From: Bifidobacterium pseudolongum subsp. globosum
GTDB lineage: Bacteria; Actinomycetota; Actinomycetes; Actinomycetales; Bifidobacteriaceae
Assembly: GCF_000741295.1 (NCBI RefSeq)
Contig: NZ_JGZG01000008.1
Span: forward strand, 1,005 to 65,004
Direction: 5' to 3'
Length of the DNA: 64,000 nt
The notes beneath the pieces are model-generated. The model was not told the DNA's origin. It made no database searches and was given only the letters and a program-made list of their open reading frames with translations. Made by a program: the position numbers and the translations under genes. This document shows, piece by piece, positions 1 through 9,067 of this stretch (position 1 is its first letter; each line of letters opens with the position of its first letter).

Positions 1-33
1 CGCCCCCCCCTCACGCGATGGCCATTCGCCGAC

Positions 34-2175
34 TCAGTTGTCCGAACGCCGTTCCTTCTTCTCGTCGCTCATGAGCAGCATGAAGCTCCTCGACTGCGCG
101 GTGATCGCGAAACCCGCCTCGTAGTTGAGTTCAGGGCCCTTCGGATTGTGGGTGTCCACGATGAGCTTCCACTTGCGCCCGTACTGCTCCTCGGGAAGCG
201 TGAACATGATTGGCTCGTAATGCGCGTTGAAGATGAGGATGAAGTCATTGTCGACCATCGTGTTGCCGTACCAGTCGGGTTCGGGGATGTCACTGCCGTT
301 GAGGAACACCATGATCGAGAAGGCGTGCGTGTTGGACCACGCCTCCAAGTCCATGATGTTGCCGTTGTGGTCGAACCATTCCACTTGCGGCAACGCGTCA
401 GGCGCCATGTTCGCGTCACGCCCCGTGAAGAAGCGGCGGCGGTGCAGCACCGGATGCTCCAGACGCAGGTGCACAAGCTTCGAGACGAACTCGCACATGT
501 CCTTCTGGTAGTCCTTGAGCTTCCAATGCGTCCATGAAATCTCGTTGTCCTGGCAATAGCCGTTGTTATTGCCCAACTGCGTGCGGGCCACTTCGTCGCC
601 GCCGCAGATCATCGGGATGCCTTGGCTGAGCAGCAACGTGGAGAACATGTTGCGCATCTGGCGGTGGCGCAACTCATTGACATCACGGATTGTGGTGGGG
701 CCTTCCACACCGCAGTTCCACGAACGGTTGTGGCTTTCGCCGTCCCTGTTGTCCTCGCCGTTCGCCTCATTGTGCTTGTTGTTGTAGCTGACCAGGTCGT
801 TGAGGGTGAAGCCGTCGTGCGCGGTCACGAAATTGACCGATGCCACGGGCTTGCGCCCATTGTGCTGGTACAGGTCGGAACTGCCCATGATGCGGCTGGC
901 GAATTCAGGCAGTGTGGATGGCTGCGAACGCCAGAAATCGCGCACGCAATCCCTGAAATGCCCGTTCCATTCCGACCAGTTCGGGGGGAATCCACCGACC
1001 TGGTAGCCGCCGGAGCCCAGATCCCACGGTTCGGCGATGAGTTTGACGCGTGAGATGATTGGATCCTGCTGCACGATGTCGAAAAACGCCGACAGTTTGT
1101 CCACCTCCTGGAACTGGCGTGCCAGTGTGGCGGCCAGATCGAAGCGGAACCCGTCGACGTGCATCTCCTGCACCCAATAGCGCAGGGAATCGGTGATGAG
1201 CTGCAGGGTCTGCGGCGAGCGCATCAGCAGGGAGTTGCCGGTGCCGGTCGTGTCGAAGTAATGCATCTGGTCGTTGTCGACAAGGCGGTAATACGCCTGG
1301 TTGTCGATGCCCTTGAAACTCAGGGTGGGTCCCATGTGGTTGCCTTCGGCGGTGTGGTTGTACACCACGTCGAGGATGACCTCGATGCCGGCGGCGTGGA
1401 ACTCCTTGACCATCGCACGGAATTCGTTGACCTGTTCGCCACGTTGCCCTTGGCTCGAATAGGCGTTGTGTGGTGCGAAAAATCCGATGGTGTTGTAGCC
1501 CCAGTAGTTGTTGAGGCCCTTTTCCTGTAGGAAGGGGTCGTTGACGAACTGGTGGATCGGCATCAGCTCAATCGCGGTGATGCCCAGCTTCTTGAGGTAT
1601 TCGATGACGCTGGGATGCGCCAGGCCCGCATAGGTGCCGCGGATTTCCGGTGGCACGTTCTTGTTGAGGTTGGTCATGCCGCGCACATGCGCTTCGTAGA
1701 TGACCGAATCCGAATACGGGATGAAGGGATGTTGGTCGTTGCCCCAGTCGAAGAACGGGTTGATTACGGCGGACTTCATGGTATGCGCCGCCGAATCGAG
1801 GTCGTTCATGTTGTTGGGGTTGTCTGAGTCGTTGAACCAGTAGGAATAGAGGCTTTCGTCGCCGTCGATGTTGCCCTCGATGGCCTTGGCGTAGGGGTCG
1901 AGCAGGAGTTTGTTCGGGTTGCACCATTGCCCGTTTGCCGGATTGTAGGGGCCGTAGACGCGGTAGCCATACCGCTGGCCGGGTTGGATGCCCGGCAGAT
2001 AGATATGCCAAACGTATGAGTTCTGCTCGGTGAGTTCAACGCGGGTCTCGTTGTCTTGTTCGTCGAACAGGCAGAGCTCCACCTTCTCGGCCATACGGGA
2101 AAACAGCGCGAAATTGACACCCGCTCCGTCATAGCTTGCGCCAAGCGGGTACATGGAACCAGGTCTTGTTTGCAT
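34..2175 (-). CDS. glgX: glycogen debranching enzyme GlgX (GH13 isoamylase type)
   Basis: Hydrolyses alpha-1,6 branches of glycogen or limit dextrin in the cytoplasm. The 713-residue protein has an N-terminal CBM48-like region (about 5-140) followed by a GH13 barrel. Visible catalytic blocks are DVVYNH (about 269), GFRFDLAA with the nucleophile Asp (about 346), AEPWD with the acid Glu (about 382) and TAHDGF (about 453). Length and motifs match the GlgX/TreX family. I chose the ATG at 2175; a GTG at 2193 in the same frame would add six residues but has no better ribosome site. It lies about 115 bp downstream of a Nudix gene on the same strand and pairs functionally with glgB at 21.2 kb. Confidence 0.95.
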   Translation of the reverse strand: MQTRPGSMYPLGASYDGAGVNFALFSRMAEKVELCLFDEQDNETRVELTEQNSYVWHIYLPGIQPGQRYGYRVYGPYNPANGQWCNPNKLLLDPYAKAIEGNIDGDESLYSYWFNDSDNPNNMNDLDSAAHTMKSAVINPFFDWGNDQHPFIPYSDSVIYEAHVRGMTNLNKNVPPEIRGTYAGLAHPSVIEYLKKLGITAIELMPIHQFVNDPFLQEKGLNNYWGYNTIGFFAPHNAYSSQGQRGEQVNEFRAMVKEFHAAGIEVILDVVYNHTAEGNHMGPTLSFKGIDNQAYYRLVDNDQMHYFDTTGTGNSLLMRSPQTLQLITDSLRYWVQEMHVDGFRFDLAATLARQFQEVDKLSAFFDIVQQDPIISRVKLIAEPWDLGSGGYQVGGFPPNWSEWNGHFRDCVRDFWRSQPSTLPEFASRIMGSSDLYQHNGRKPVASVNFVTAHDGFTLNDLVSYNNKHNEANGEDNRDGESHNRSWNCGVEGPTTIRDVNELRHRQMRNMFSTLLLSQGIPMICGGDEVARTQLGNNNGYCQDNEISWTHWKLKDYQKDMCEFVSKLVHLRLEHPVLHRRRFFTGRDANMAPDALPQVEWFDHNGNIMDLEAWSNTHAFSIMVFLNGSDIPEPDWYGNTMVDNDFILIFNAHYEPIMFTLPEEQYGRKWKLIVDTHNPKGPELNYEAGFAITAQSRSFMLLMSDEKKERRSDN

Positions 2176-2289
2176 TGTTCCAGTATGGCACACCAGTCGT
2201 CAACTCGTATTATTTCGTTCAATGAGTAGTTCGGGCGACATTGTCGGGGGCATTGTTTCATGCATGGCGCCCGGTAGGCGTGGTTGTCG

Positions 2290-2907
2290 TCAGCTTATGC
2301 GCCGAATCTGCTCGTGGAGAATCGCGATCATCGAATTCGATGCGGTGATGGGCATGGCGCGCAATTGCTCCCAATCAACCCAAGCCGATTCCACATGTTC
2401 ATCGGCGTCGAACTCGCAGTGTTCGCGTATCCACGCATCGAGGTGAAGCACGTAGATGTGCGCGAGTTCGTCAGTCATGCCTTCCGAGGAATACCAGTCA
2501 CCCACATGGTCGAACCGTATGGCGGCATCGGATTGCGGCACCACACCGGTTTCTTCGCGCAGTTCACGCAATGCGGCGTGTTCCGGGTCTTCTTCACCGT
2601 CAATCAGGCCGGCGGGCAGCCCCACGGCATACATGTTCGACCCTGCCCGGTATTCGCGTTCCACGAGGTAGGTGTCGCGCACGGTGTCATGCACCAGCAT
2701 GACGACGCACGGCGCATGATGAATCACTTGGCGACGGATTGTCGTCGTGCCGCCATCGTTGCGTGTCAATGCGACGCGCCGGTCCTCGACACTGAAGATC
2801 GCCCCCGTGTACACGGTCTCGCTCGTGACAACAGACGCAGGCACATCCATGTCGACGCCATCCAACGTATCGTCAAATGTGCGGTTGAGTTGCAGTTCAT
2901 CGGCCAT
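2290..2907 (-). CDS. Nudix hydrolase, ADP-ribose pyrophosphatase-like
   Basis: Probably cleaves ADP-ribose or a related nucleoside diphosphate sugar. The 205-residue protein carries a complete Nudix box at about 100-122: the Gly, the Glu five residues on, and RELREETGV all fit the G-x5-E-x7-RE-U-x-EE-x-G-U signature. It is preceded by EREYRAG and LPAG, which are usual in the ADP-ribose pyrophosphatase branch. The start overlaps the end of the upstream NIF3-family gene by 11 bp, so it is probably translated from the same pdtaR-polA transcript. Substrate is inferred from family only. Confidence 0.88.
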   Translation of the reverse strand: MADELQLNRTFDDTLDGVDMDVPASVVTSETVYTGAIFSVEDRRVALTRNDGGTTTIRRQVIHHAPCVVMLVHDTVRDTYLVEREYRAGSNMYAVGLPAGLIDGEEDPEHAALRELREETGVVPQSDAAIRFDHVGDWYSSEGMTDELAHIYVLHLDAWIREHCEFDADEHVESAWVDWEQLRAMPITASNSMIAILHEQIRRIS

Positions 2908-3817
2908 CGGTGTCTCCCGCCGTCATGTTCGCGCCGACTGACAGCGCCCATGGATCCGTGTTCGTCTTGTTCCACCGCACCTGTGGGCGTTGACCGGTGG
3001 CCACTTCCACCGCGTTCGGCACATCTTCGAGCGCATAGCGGAACCACAACGATTCAATGGCGCTGTGTGGCGTGTTGATCAATGCCGGCCGCAACTGTGC
3101 ATCGCCAGTGCCGAGCATCACGCCTTGGTCACGCATCGCAGCCTCATACACGGACTGCTGCAGTTCGTCGGTGGCCGGATGGTGCCGCAGGTCGCTTGTC
3201 ACATAGACATCCACCCCCAATGCATTGACCGTGCCGAACATCGAATCGCCCGAACCGGGCAGCACCGCGACGGAACGCACCATGGCGTCCAATGATCCTG
3301 CCACCTGCACACCCAACTTGGTGGCGGGCAGCGCCTGTGCCACGACATCCGCGAACTCGCGCAGCCTCATCGGCTCGGCGAGTCTGCCGACACGGCCCAA
3401 TCCGACCGGGTGCGCGGCCAACGGATCGTCAATCGGCTCCATTGGCGTCTGATCGATCAGTCCGAACGCGTCGGCGGCCGCCTGCCCAACACCGCGGTAG
3501 GACGCATCCGCATTGGTGTGCCCCACCCACAGCGCACAGCCATACTGTGCCAATGTCTGCACGATCTGCCCGCGGAACGTGAGGCCTGAGACCTCATGTA
3601 CGGCGCGGAAGAACAGCGGGTGGTGGCAGATGAGCAGATCCGCCCCACTGCGCACGGCATCGTCGACCGTCTCCATCGTCGGATCAGCGGCGAAGACAAT
3701 CGACGAGACCTCATGCGTCAGGTCGCCCACGATCAGCCCCGGGTGGTCCCAGTCTTCCGCGTAACGCAGCGGATAGAGCGTTTCCAGAACGTCCACGACC
3801 TGTTTGAGTGTTGCCAT
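2897..3817 (-). CDS. NIF3/DUF34-family dinuclear metal protein
   Basis: Member of the NIF3 family (often annotated GTP cyclohydrolase 1 type 2), whose cellular role is not settled. The 306-residue sequence shows the metal-site motif ICHHPLFF near residue 80, a VGHTNAD stretch near 110 and a late His-x3-Glu near the C terminus (PHSAIESLW), all expected ligands. It sits 30 bp downstream of polA and overlaps the following Nudix gene by 11 bp, so the three are likely cotranscribed. A ribosome site (GAAAGG) precedes the ATG. Confidence 0.88.
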   Translation of the reverse strand: MATLKQVVDVLETLYPLRYAEDWDHPGLIVGDLTHEVSSIVFAADPTMETVDDAVRSGADLLICHHPLFFRAVHEVSGLTFRGQIVQTLAQYGCALWVGHTNADASYRGVGQAAADAFGLIDQTPMEPIDDPLAAHPVGLGRVGRLAEPMRLREFADVVAQALPATKLGVQVAGSLDAMVRSVAVLPGSGDSMFGTVNALGVDVYVTSDLRHHPATDELQQSVYEAAMRDQGVMLGTGDAQLRPALINTPHSAIESLWFRYALEDVPNAVEVATGQRPQVRWNKTNTDPWALSVGANMTAGDTDGR

Positions 3818-3847
3818 GCTTCGGGTCCTTTCCCGTGTTCGGTGGGG

Positions 3848-6688
3848 TCAGTGCGCCGCGCGTTGCCAATCGGCGCCGATGCCGGTGGACACGTCGAGCG
3901 GCACCGCAAGGTCCACCGCATGTTCCATCGCGTCCTTGACGAGTTCGGTCGCCTCGTCGATTTCGCCCGGCGCCAGTTCCACAACCAGTTCGTCGTGGAT
4001 CTGGAGCACGATGCGGCTCGCGAGCCCGTGTTCGCGCAATGCGCGGTCCGCGCGGATCATCGCGATTTTCATGATGTCCGCCGCCGACCCCTGGATCGGC
4101 GCGTTGAGTGCCCCGCGTTCGGCGGCGTCGCGCGCATTGCGGCTCGCTGACGTGAGCTGCGGGAAGTAGCGACGCCGGCCGAAGATCGTCTCGGTGTACC
4201 CGGTGCGCCGCGCGTCCGCAACCAGTGACTCCAGGTAATCATGCACTTTTCCGAAGGTCTGGAAATACTGGTTCTTCAGTGCGTTCGCCTCAGACACACC
4301 AATGCCGAGCTGTTGCGAAAGACCGTAGGTGCTCAATCCGTACGCCAAACCGTAGCTCATCGCCTTCACACGGCTGCGTTCGCTCGCGCTGACGTCGTCC
4401 ACAGGTTTGGCGAACACGAGGCTCGCGACGTATTTGTGGAAGTCGGCGCCCGATTTGAACGCCTCGATCAGCGCTTCGTCGCCAGACAGGTCGGCCATGA
4501 TGCGCAATTCGACCTGCGAATAGTCGGCGCTGAGCAGCGCCTTGTATCCGGGCCCCGGCACAAACCCGGAGCGGATCTCGCGGCCGGCGGCGTTGCGGTT
4601 CGGGATGTTCTGCAGGTTCGGGTCGACCGAGCTCAACCGTCCGGTCGCCGTTACCGTCTGCGTGAACGTGGTGTGGATGCGACCATCCTGCGGATTGATC
4701 GCGTCGATCAGCGTCTGCACGATCTGCTTGAGCTTGTTCGTTTCGCGGTGGCGCAACAACGCCCCCAGGAACTCGTTGGCCTTGGAACCTTCCTCGGATT
4801 GCGCGAACAGCGCGGTCAGGGCCGCGGCGTTCGTCGTGTACGATCCCTTTTTGGTTTTCTTGGTGGGCGTCAGCTTCATTTCGTCAAACAACACGGTGCC
4901 CAACTGCTTGGGGCTCTGCAGATTGACCTCACGCCCGGCGCTTGACCATGCGACCCCTTCCATGCGCGCGGATTCCTCACTGAACTGCTCATACAGTTCG
5001 CCGAATCGCGCGCGGTCCACGCTCGCACCGGTCTTCTCCATCTGGAACAGCACCCGGGATGTGGGCAGCTCGATGTCGCGCAGCAGCGGGTATTGGTGCC
5101 GCTGCTCCACATCCGGCGCCAGATACCGGGCGAGGGCCGTCACCAATGCCGCCCGTTCGATGCACTCCTGCTGGGGGTCGCCCTCTTCGGTCTCGATGTC
5201 GAATGCCAACGTGCCTTGGGCCGGCGGTTCCTCCGTATCGACCGACACGTTGAGGAAGTGCTCGGCACACGCCTCAAGTGTGCCGCCTTGGAATTCGGGA
5301 TCGATCAGGTAGCCGGCGAGGTTGGTGTCGAACAATGCGGTGGGCAGCTGGATGCCTGCGGCGTCCAGCATATGCAGATGCTCCTTGAAGCCGTGCACGC
5401 ACAGGCTGCCGGCACGCGTGTTCAACAGGTCTTGCACCGTGGCGCGGAACATATCACTGGCGGGGTCAATGACGATGGCATGGTCCGATGCCATGATCGC
5501 CAGCATCTGCATCGAGGCATGGCCCGGCTTCGCGCTTCCTTGGGCGTGGAGCGTCCATGATTGAGCCACCGCTTCGGCGCATTGCACATGCTCGCGCCTG
5601 TATTGCCCCACGATGTTCAACGTGGCGGCGGGGTCGCTGCCATGCCTATCGGGTTGCGGGCAATACTGTTCGATCCACGCTTTCAGCGCCGCGGCGTCGT
5701 CCACGGTGTCGACGACCGGTTCGACGATGCCCGGGATGTCCCGTGGCTCCACGGGCAGTTCGGTCTCTCTGACTCCCCCGTTGTTGAAGGTCTTCAGCAG
5801 TCGGGTACGCGTGCGGCTGCCGAATTCCAGCTGGTCGAACAACGCTTCCAACAGATCCGGATGCACGTGGCCGAAAGTGAGGTCCTGCATGCCCACGCCC
5901 AAGTCGAGGTCGCGCACAAGCGCGTTGACCTTGCGGTTGAGTTTGACCTGCTCGATGTTGTCACGCAGCGCCTGGCCTTTCTTGCCGCCAATCTCATCGG
6001 CATGCGCAATGATGCCCTCCAGGCCGCCAAACTGGTTGATCCATTTGGCGGCGAAGCCATCGCCGACGCCGGGCACGCCCGGGATGTTGTCCGCCGTCTC
6101 GCCGCGCAATGCCGCCAAATCAGGGTATTGCTGCGGTGTCACATGGTATTTGTCAAGCACCGCCTGTGGGTCCATGTGCTTGAGGTCTTTGAAATGGTAC
6201 CCTGGATACAGCACCGTGATGTGGTCGTCGATGAGCTGGAAGGCGTCGCGATCGCCCGAGAGCACCAGTGTCTTGTACCCCGCTTGCTCACCCATGGTGG
6301 CCAAGGTGGCGATCACGTCATCGCCCTCGTACCCCGGCTGTTCCACGTACCGTACGCCCAATGCCTCCAATGCCTGCTGGATGAGCGGCAACTGGCTCAG
6401 TAGCTCCTGCGGCGCCGCTTCGCGCGTTCCCTTGTATTGACCGAGCAATTCGTTGCGGAATGTGCCGCCCTTCACATCGAAGGCGATGCCGATGCGGTCG
6501 GGGTGCTCGGCTTCGATGACCTGCGCGAGCATGGTCAGGAACCCATAGACCGCGTTGGTGGGCTGTCCCTCTTTCGTGGTGAAGTTCTCTACCGGCAATG
6601 CGAAAAACGCACGGAACGCCAATGAATGGCCGTCCACGGCCAGCAGGGTTCCGTGCGTGGTGGTTGGTGAGGTATCCATGATGTCCAA
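3848..6688 (-). CDS. polA: DNA polymerase I
   Basis: Repair and Okazaki-fragment polymerase, 946 residues. The N-terminal 5'-3' exonuclease domain (about 10-320) contains DGHSLAFRAFF and YEGDDVIATLA. The middle domain (about 340-560) lacks the DxE and other acidic residues of an active 3'-5' proofreading exonuclease, as is usual in actinobacterial PolA. The polymerase domain has motif A (LSADYSQVELR), motif B (RSRVKAMSYGLAYG) and motif C (QIHDELV). It starts 14 bp after pdtaR. The pdtaR-polA neighbourhood with rpsA, coaE and uvrB nearby matches the mycobacterial arrangement. Confidence 0.97.
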   Translation of the reverse strand: MDIMDTSPTTTHGTLLAVDGHSLAFRAFFALPVENFTTKEGQPTNAVYGFLTMLAQVIEAEHPDRIGIAFDVKGGTFRNELLGQYKGTREAAPQELLSQLPLIQQALEALGVRYVEQPGYEGDDVIATLATMGEQAGYKTLVLSGDRDAFQLIDDHITVLYPGYHFKDLKHMDPQAVLDKYHVTPQQYPDLAALRGETADNIPGVPGVGDGFAAKWINQFGGLEGIIAHADEIGGKKGQALRDNIEQVKLNRKVNALVRDLDLGVGMQDLTFGHVHPDLLEALFDQLEFGSRTRTRLLKTFNNGGVRETELPVEPRDIPGIVEPVVDTVDDAAALKAWIEQYCPQPDRHGSDPAATLNIVGQYRREHVQCAEAVAQSWTLHAQGSAKPGHASMQMLAIMASDHAIVIDPASDMFRATVQDLLNTRAGSLCVHGFKEHLHMLDAAGIQLPTALFDTNLAGYLIDPEFQGGTLEACAEHFLNVSVDTEEPPAQGTLAFDIETEEGDPQQECIERAALVTALARYLAPDVEQRHQYPLLRDIELPTSRVLFQMEKTGASVDRARFGELYEQFSEESARMEGVAWSSAGREVNLQSPKQLGTVLFDEMKLTPTKKTKKGSYTTNAAALTALFAQSEEGSKANEFLGALLRHRETNKLKQIVQTLIDAINPQDGRIHTTFTQTVTATGRLSSVDPNLQNIPNRNAAGREIRSGFVPGPGYKALLSADYSQVELRIMADLSGDEALIEAFKSGADFHKYVASLVFAKPVDDVSASERSRVKAMSYGLAYGLSTYGLSQQLGIGVSEANALKNQYFQTFGKVHDYLESLVADARRTGYTETIFGRRRYFPQLTSASRNARDAAERGALNAPIQGSAADIMKIAMIRADRALREHGLASRIVLQIHDELVVELAPGEIDEATELVKDAMEHAVDLAVPLDVSTGIGADWQRAAH

Positions 6689-6702
6689 TCAGGTTCGGGT
6701 GA

Positions 6703-7488
6703 TCAGTCGTCGTTCGCGGCGTCGTCACCGTACTTTTCGATGATGGCCATCGCCAAACGCTTCTTGGGGATGCGCTGGTCCATCGAGGTCTTCTGGATCC
6801 AGCGGAATGCGCCTTGTTCGGAGAAGTTGGCCTTGTCCATGAGCAGGCCCTTGGCACGGTCGACGAGCTTGCGTTCCTCGAGCGTGTCTTGTGTCTTCTT
6901 GAGCTTCTCTTCGGCGTCCTTGAGCTTTTCCTGTGTGGCCTGCAGTTCGGTCTCGTTGCGTTCCGCACTGTCGAGCAGGTCGTTGATCTCCGCAAAACGC
7001 CCCATGGCCACTGCCAAGGCGGGCAGGAGCTTCGATTCCTCATACGGCTTGGTCACATATGCCATCGCTCCCGCACCGATGGCCTGCTTGACCAAATCCG
7101 TCTGCGAGAACGCGGTGAGCATGACAACCGGAGCGATGTTCTCGTCGCAGATCACACCGGCGGCGGTGATGCCGTCCATGTGCGGCATCTTGACGTCCAT
7201 GCACACCACATCCGGACGCAGTTCGCGGGTCAACGCAATCGCCTCTTCACCGTTGGCCGCCTGCCCCACCACGTCGTACCCGTTGTCTTCGAGCATCGCC
7301 ACCAGATCCATGCGGTTGACGGATTCGTCTTCGGCCACCACCACGGTGGGGTTGGTGTGCTCCGGTTGGGCGTCGTCCTTCGCCTGTGGCTCGCTTGCCG
7401 CCCCATCCTCCTGGTGGGCGATGTCGTCGAGTTCCTCTTCGGTGAGCACTTCCTGCTCATGCTCCTGCTCATTGTGTTCCAGTGTCAT
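6703..7488 (-). CDS. pdtaR: response regulator with ANTAR RNA-binding domain (PdtaR-like)
   Basis: Likely RNA-binding antiterminator controlled by phosphorylation. The 261-residue protein has an acidic, Glu/Gln-rich N-terminal extension of about 45 residues, a receiver domain (phospho-acceptor Asp in VVCMDVKMPHMDG, then MLTAFS and the VTKPYEESK lysine), a coiled-coil linker, and a C-terminal ANTAR domain (about 195-250; RAKGLLMDKANFSEQGAFRW). An in-frame ATG at 7530 exists, but the ATG at 7488 has a ribosome site (AGAGG). Its probable partner kinase is the PdtaS-like protein at 37.3-38.7 kb. The acidic extension is longer than in mycobacterial PdtaR (about 205 residues). Confidence 0.9.
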   Translation of the reverse strand: MTLEHNEQEHEQEVLTEEELDDIAHQEDGAASEPQAKDDAQPEHTNPTVVVAEDESVNRMDLVAMLEDNGYDVVGQAANGEEAIALTRELRPDVVCMDVKMPHMDGITAAGVICDENIAPVVMLTAFSQTDLVKQAIGAGAMAYVTKPYEESKLLPALAVAMGRFAEINDLLDSAERNETELQATQEKLKDAEEKLKKTQDTLEERKLVDRAKGLLMDKANFSEQGAFRWIQKTSMDQRIPKKRLAMAIIEKYGDDAANDD

Positions 7489-7690
7489 AGCAGCCTCTTT
7501 CGCGTTGTCAAACCGGCTGGACCACGCCAACCGACGGTTTCATCGTTCCATCACCATGATGGCCGGCGCCTTGCCTTGCGCCTGCGCACCGCCCCATCCC
7601 TCATGGACATGCCGGTGCATGCGCACGCACCGCGTCTGGCACAGCGCCGCCAACCTTGGTGCAAACCATTGCATCAAGTGGTCTCCATGC

Positions 7691-7696
7691 AGTATA
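7691..7696 (-). promoter_or_regulatory. possible -10 element upstream of pdtaR
   Basis: TATACT on the minus strand about 200 bp before the pdtaR start, with a TG-like extension but no convincing -35. The surrounding 260-bp gap (7489-7748) also holds a weak 8-bp inverted repeat (7719-7726 with 7729-7736) and no gene that I can support. Confidence 0.25.
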
Positions 7697-7748
7697 GCGC
7701 ACACCATGGTGCGCCACGCATGGCATCAATGCCATGGAAAACTGGGCT

Positions 7749-8357
7749 TCAGCTCAGATGCTCGTCGCCCACCATGTGATTCGGCGCGAAGTACACACGC
7801 TGGATGGCGATGATCGACTTCGCGTCGAGGATGGTGCCGTTCTTGACCATGTGGAACGCTTCTTCCGGGGTGAAATAGCGCACGGACGACATCAGGGCGT
7901 CATCGTCGTTGCCGGCATGCACTGCCTTGAGCCCCGAAGCGAAGAACAGCGCGGTGTACTGCGTGGAATAGCTCGGGGTGTTGATGAAGCGGCAGAACTG
8001 AGTGAGGCGCTCGGCCTCATACCCCACTTCCTCCGCAAACTTGCGCTTCGCCACATCCAGCGGACGCTCCCCTTGTTTGATGGCATGCCCAGCGGGAATC
8101 TCCAGTGTCCAACGGTGCACGGGGATGCGGTATTGCTCGATGAGCGGGATTAGCCCATCGTCGGTCAGACCAATGACCCCGACCGAATCGCCGTTGTTCT
8201 TGTGCACGATGAGGCGGTCGAAATGACCGATGTCACGCGAATCGAACGACGTGCGGTCGATGTCGAAGTAGTGGCCGGACAGAATGGTCTCACGTGATTC
8301 CTCAGTGACAGGAGCGGCGCGCCATGGATCGAACCTGCGGTATGTGGCTTTGCTCAT
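7749..8357 (-). CDS. Nudix-fold protein with a variant Nudix box
   Basis: 202 residues, related to ADP-ribose pyrophosphatases (LEIPAGHAIKQGE context). The box is degenerate. The canonical Arg-Glu pair reads RK (RKFAEEVG), and the first Gly is one residue out of register, although the metal-binding EE pair is kept. Start chosen at the ATG at 8357, which has a clear AAAGGAA ribosome site; the frame is open further upstream. It is a single gene between a 260-bp gap and a small XRE regulator on the same strand. Activity is uncertain, so I call it Nudix-like only. Confidence 0.82.
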   Translation of the reverse strand: MSKATYRRFDPWRAAPVTEESRETILSGHYFDIDRTSFDSRDIGHFDRLIVHKNNGDSVGVIGLTDDGLIPLIEQYRIPVHRWTLEIPAGHAIKQGERPLDVAKRKFAEEVGYEAERLTQFCRFINTPSYSTQYTALFFASGLKAVHAGNDDDALMSSVRYFTPEEAFHMVKNGTILDAKSIIAIQRVYFAPNHMVGDEHLS

Positions 8358-8459
8358 GATGTTCCTTTCAACCTTGAACAGCTGTGTCCATTGTACGCAC
8401 AGGGTCTTTGCACGTTCCGCAGCAGCGAACAAGCCCATGTGCCGGACAGCTTCATGAGG

Positions 8460-8684
8460 TCAGGGCCTGTATTCGAGCAAGTCCCCCGGCGTGCAGCTCA
8501 GCGCTTCGCAGATCGCGGCGAGGGTGGAAAAACGGATCGCATTGATGTGGTTGTTCTTGATTTTCGACAGGTTCGCCTGCGTGATGCCCACGCGCCCCGA
8601 CAACTCGGTCAACGACACCCCGCGTTCAAGCATGATGCGGTCGAGATGCACCACAATATGCGAATCATCGAAGCGCTGTACCAT
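8460..8684 (-). CDS. small XRE-family helix-turn-helix regulator
   Basis: 74-residue DNA-binding protein made almost entirely of one Cro/C1-type helix-turn-helix (VSLTELSGRVGITQANLSKIK, read in two parts), ending in TPGDLLEYRP. This is typical of the YozG-like single-domain group. The ATG at 8684 has GGAAGGAC upstream, so it is preferred over the longer open frame reaching 8768. It lies about 100 bp upstream of the variant Nudix gene on the same strand. Targets are unknown. Confidence 0.82.
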   Translation of the reverse strand: MVQRFDDSHIVVHLDRIMLERGVSLTELSGRVGITQANLSKIKNNHINAIRFSTLAAICEALSCTPGDLLEYRP

Positions 8685-8776
8685 AATCCGCCACTGTCCT
8701 TCCACGCTGGTCCCTGCTGCCTGTGCCGTGGCTTCCATACACACGGCGCATATGGCCACCATCGGCACATATGCAA

Positions 8777-8802
8777 GGAGGCCCGCTTTTCAGCGGGCCT
8801 CC
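8777..8802 (-). terminator. terminator hairpin after tRNA-Leu(CAA)
   Basis: Perfect 11-bp inverted repeat (8777-8787 with 8792-8802) with a 4-nt loop, 5 bp past the 3' end of the minus-strand tRNA. It is followed only by a short TTGC, so the U-tract is poor, but the stem is very GC-rich. Confidence 0.75.
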
Positions 8803-8807
8803 GGTTG

Positions 8808-8881
8808 TGCCCCCGGTGGGACTCGAACCCACACTGTACAGATTTTGAGGCTGTCTCCTCTACCAATTGGGATACAGGGGC
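8808..8881 (-). tRNA. tRNA-Leu (anticodon CAA), short variable loop
   Basis: A 74-nt cloverleaf. The acceptor stem is GCCCCTG with CGGGGGC, the T arm is GTGGG-TTCGAGT-CCCAC, and the D arm has AATTGGTAGA. The anticodon loop CTCAAAA gives CAA, which reads UUG. Only about five bases separate the anticodon and T stems, so this is a class I body, unlike the long-armed tRNA-Leu at 43.1 kb. I recall a similar short-armed CAA tRNA in other actinobacteria. The CCA end is not encoded. Confidence 0.85.
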
Positions 8882-8977
8882 GTGCGCCTTGCGGCAACAA
8901 TTGACGACTATACCACATGCATCGACGGACACACCGCACGCTGGCGTATTCATGGCAATGAACGGACCAGGAGACGA

Positions 8978-9019
8978 CTGTGGGCCGGGTATCTGACCAT
9001 GCAGATACCCGGCCCACAG
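8978..9019 (-). terminator. terminator hairpin after pyk
   Basis: Perfect 18-bp inverted repeat (8978-8995 with 9002-9019) and a 6-nt loop, 48 bp downstream of the pyk stop codon. It lies between pyk and the tRNA-Leu gene, both on the minus strand. Confidence 0.8.
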
Positions 9020-9067
9020 CGGCTATCGGGGCATTCCAACCATGTGGAGTGCCTTCAGCGTTTGAAA

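Noticed and set aside
2176-2193. GTG start of glgX at 2193
   Set aside because: It only adds six residues and has no better ribosome site than the ATG at 2175.
7719-7736. 8-bp inverted repeat between pdtaR and the variant Nudix gene
   Set aside because: Short and without a U-tract; not convincing as a terminator or operator.
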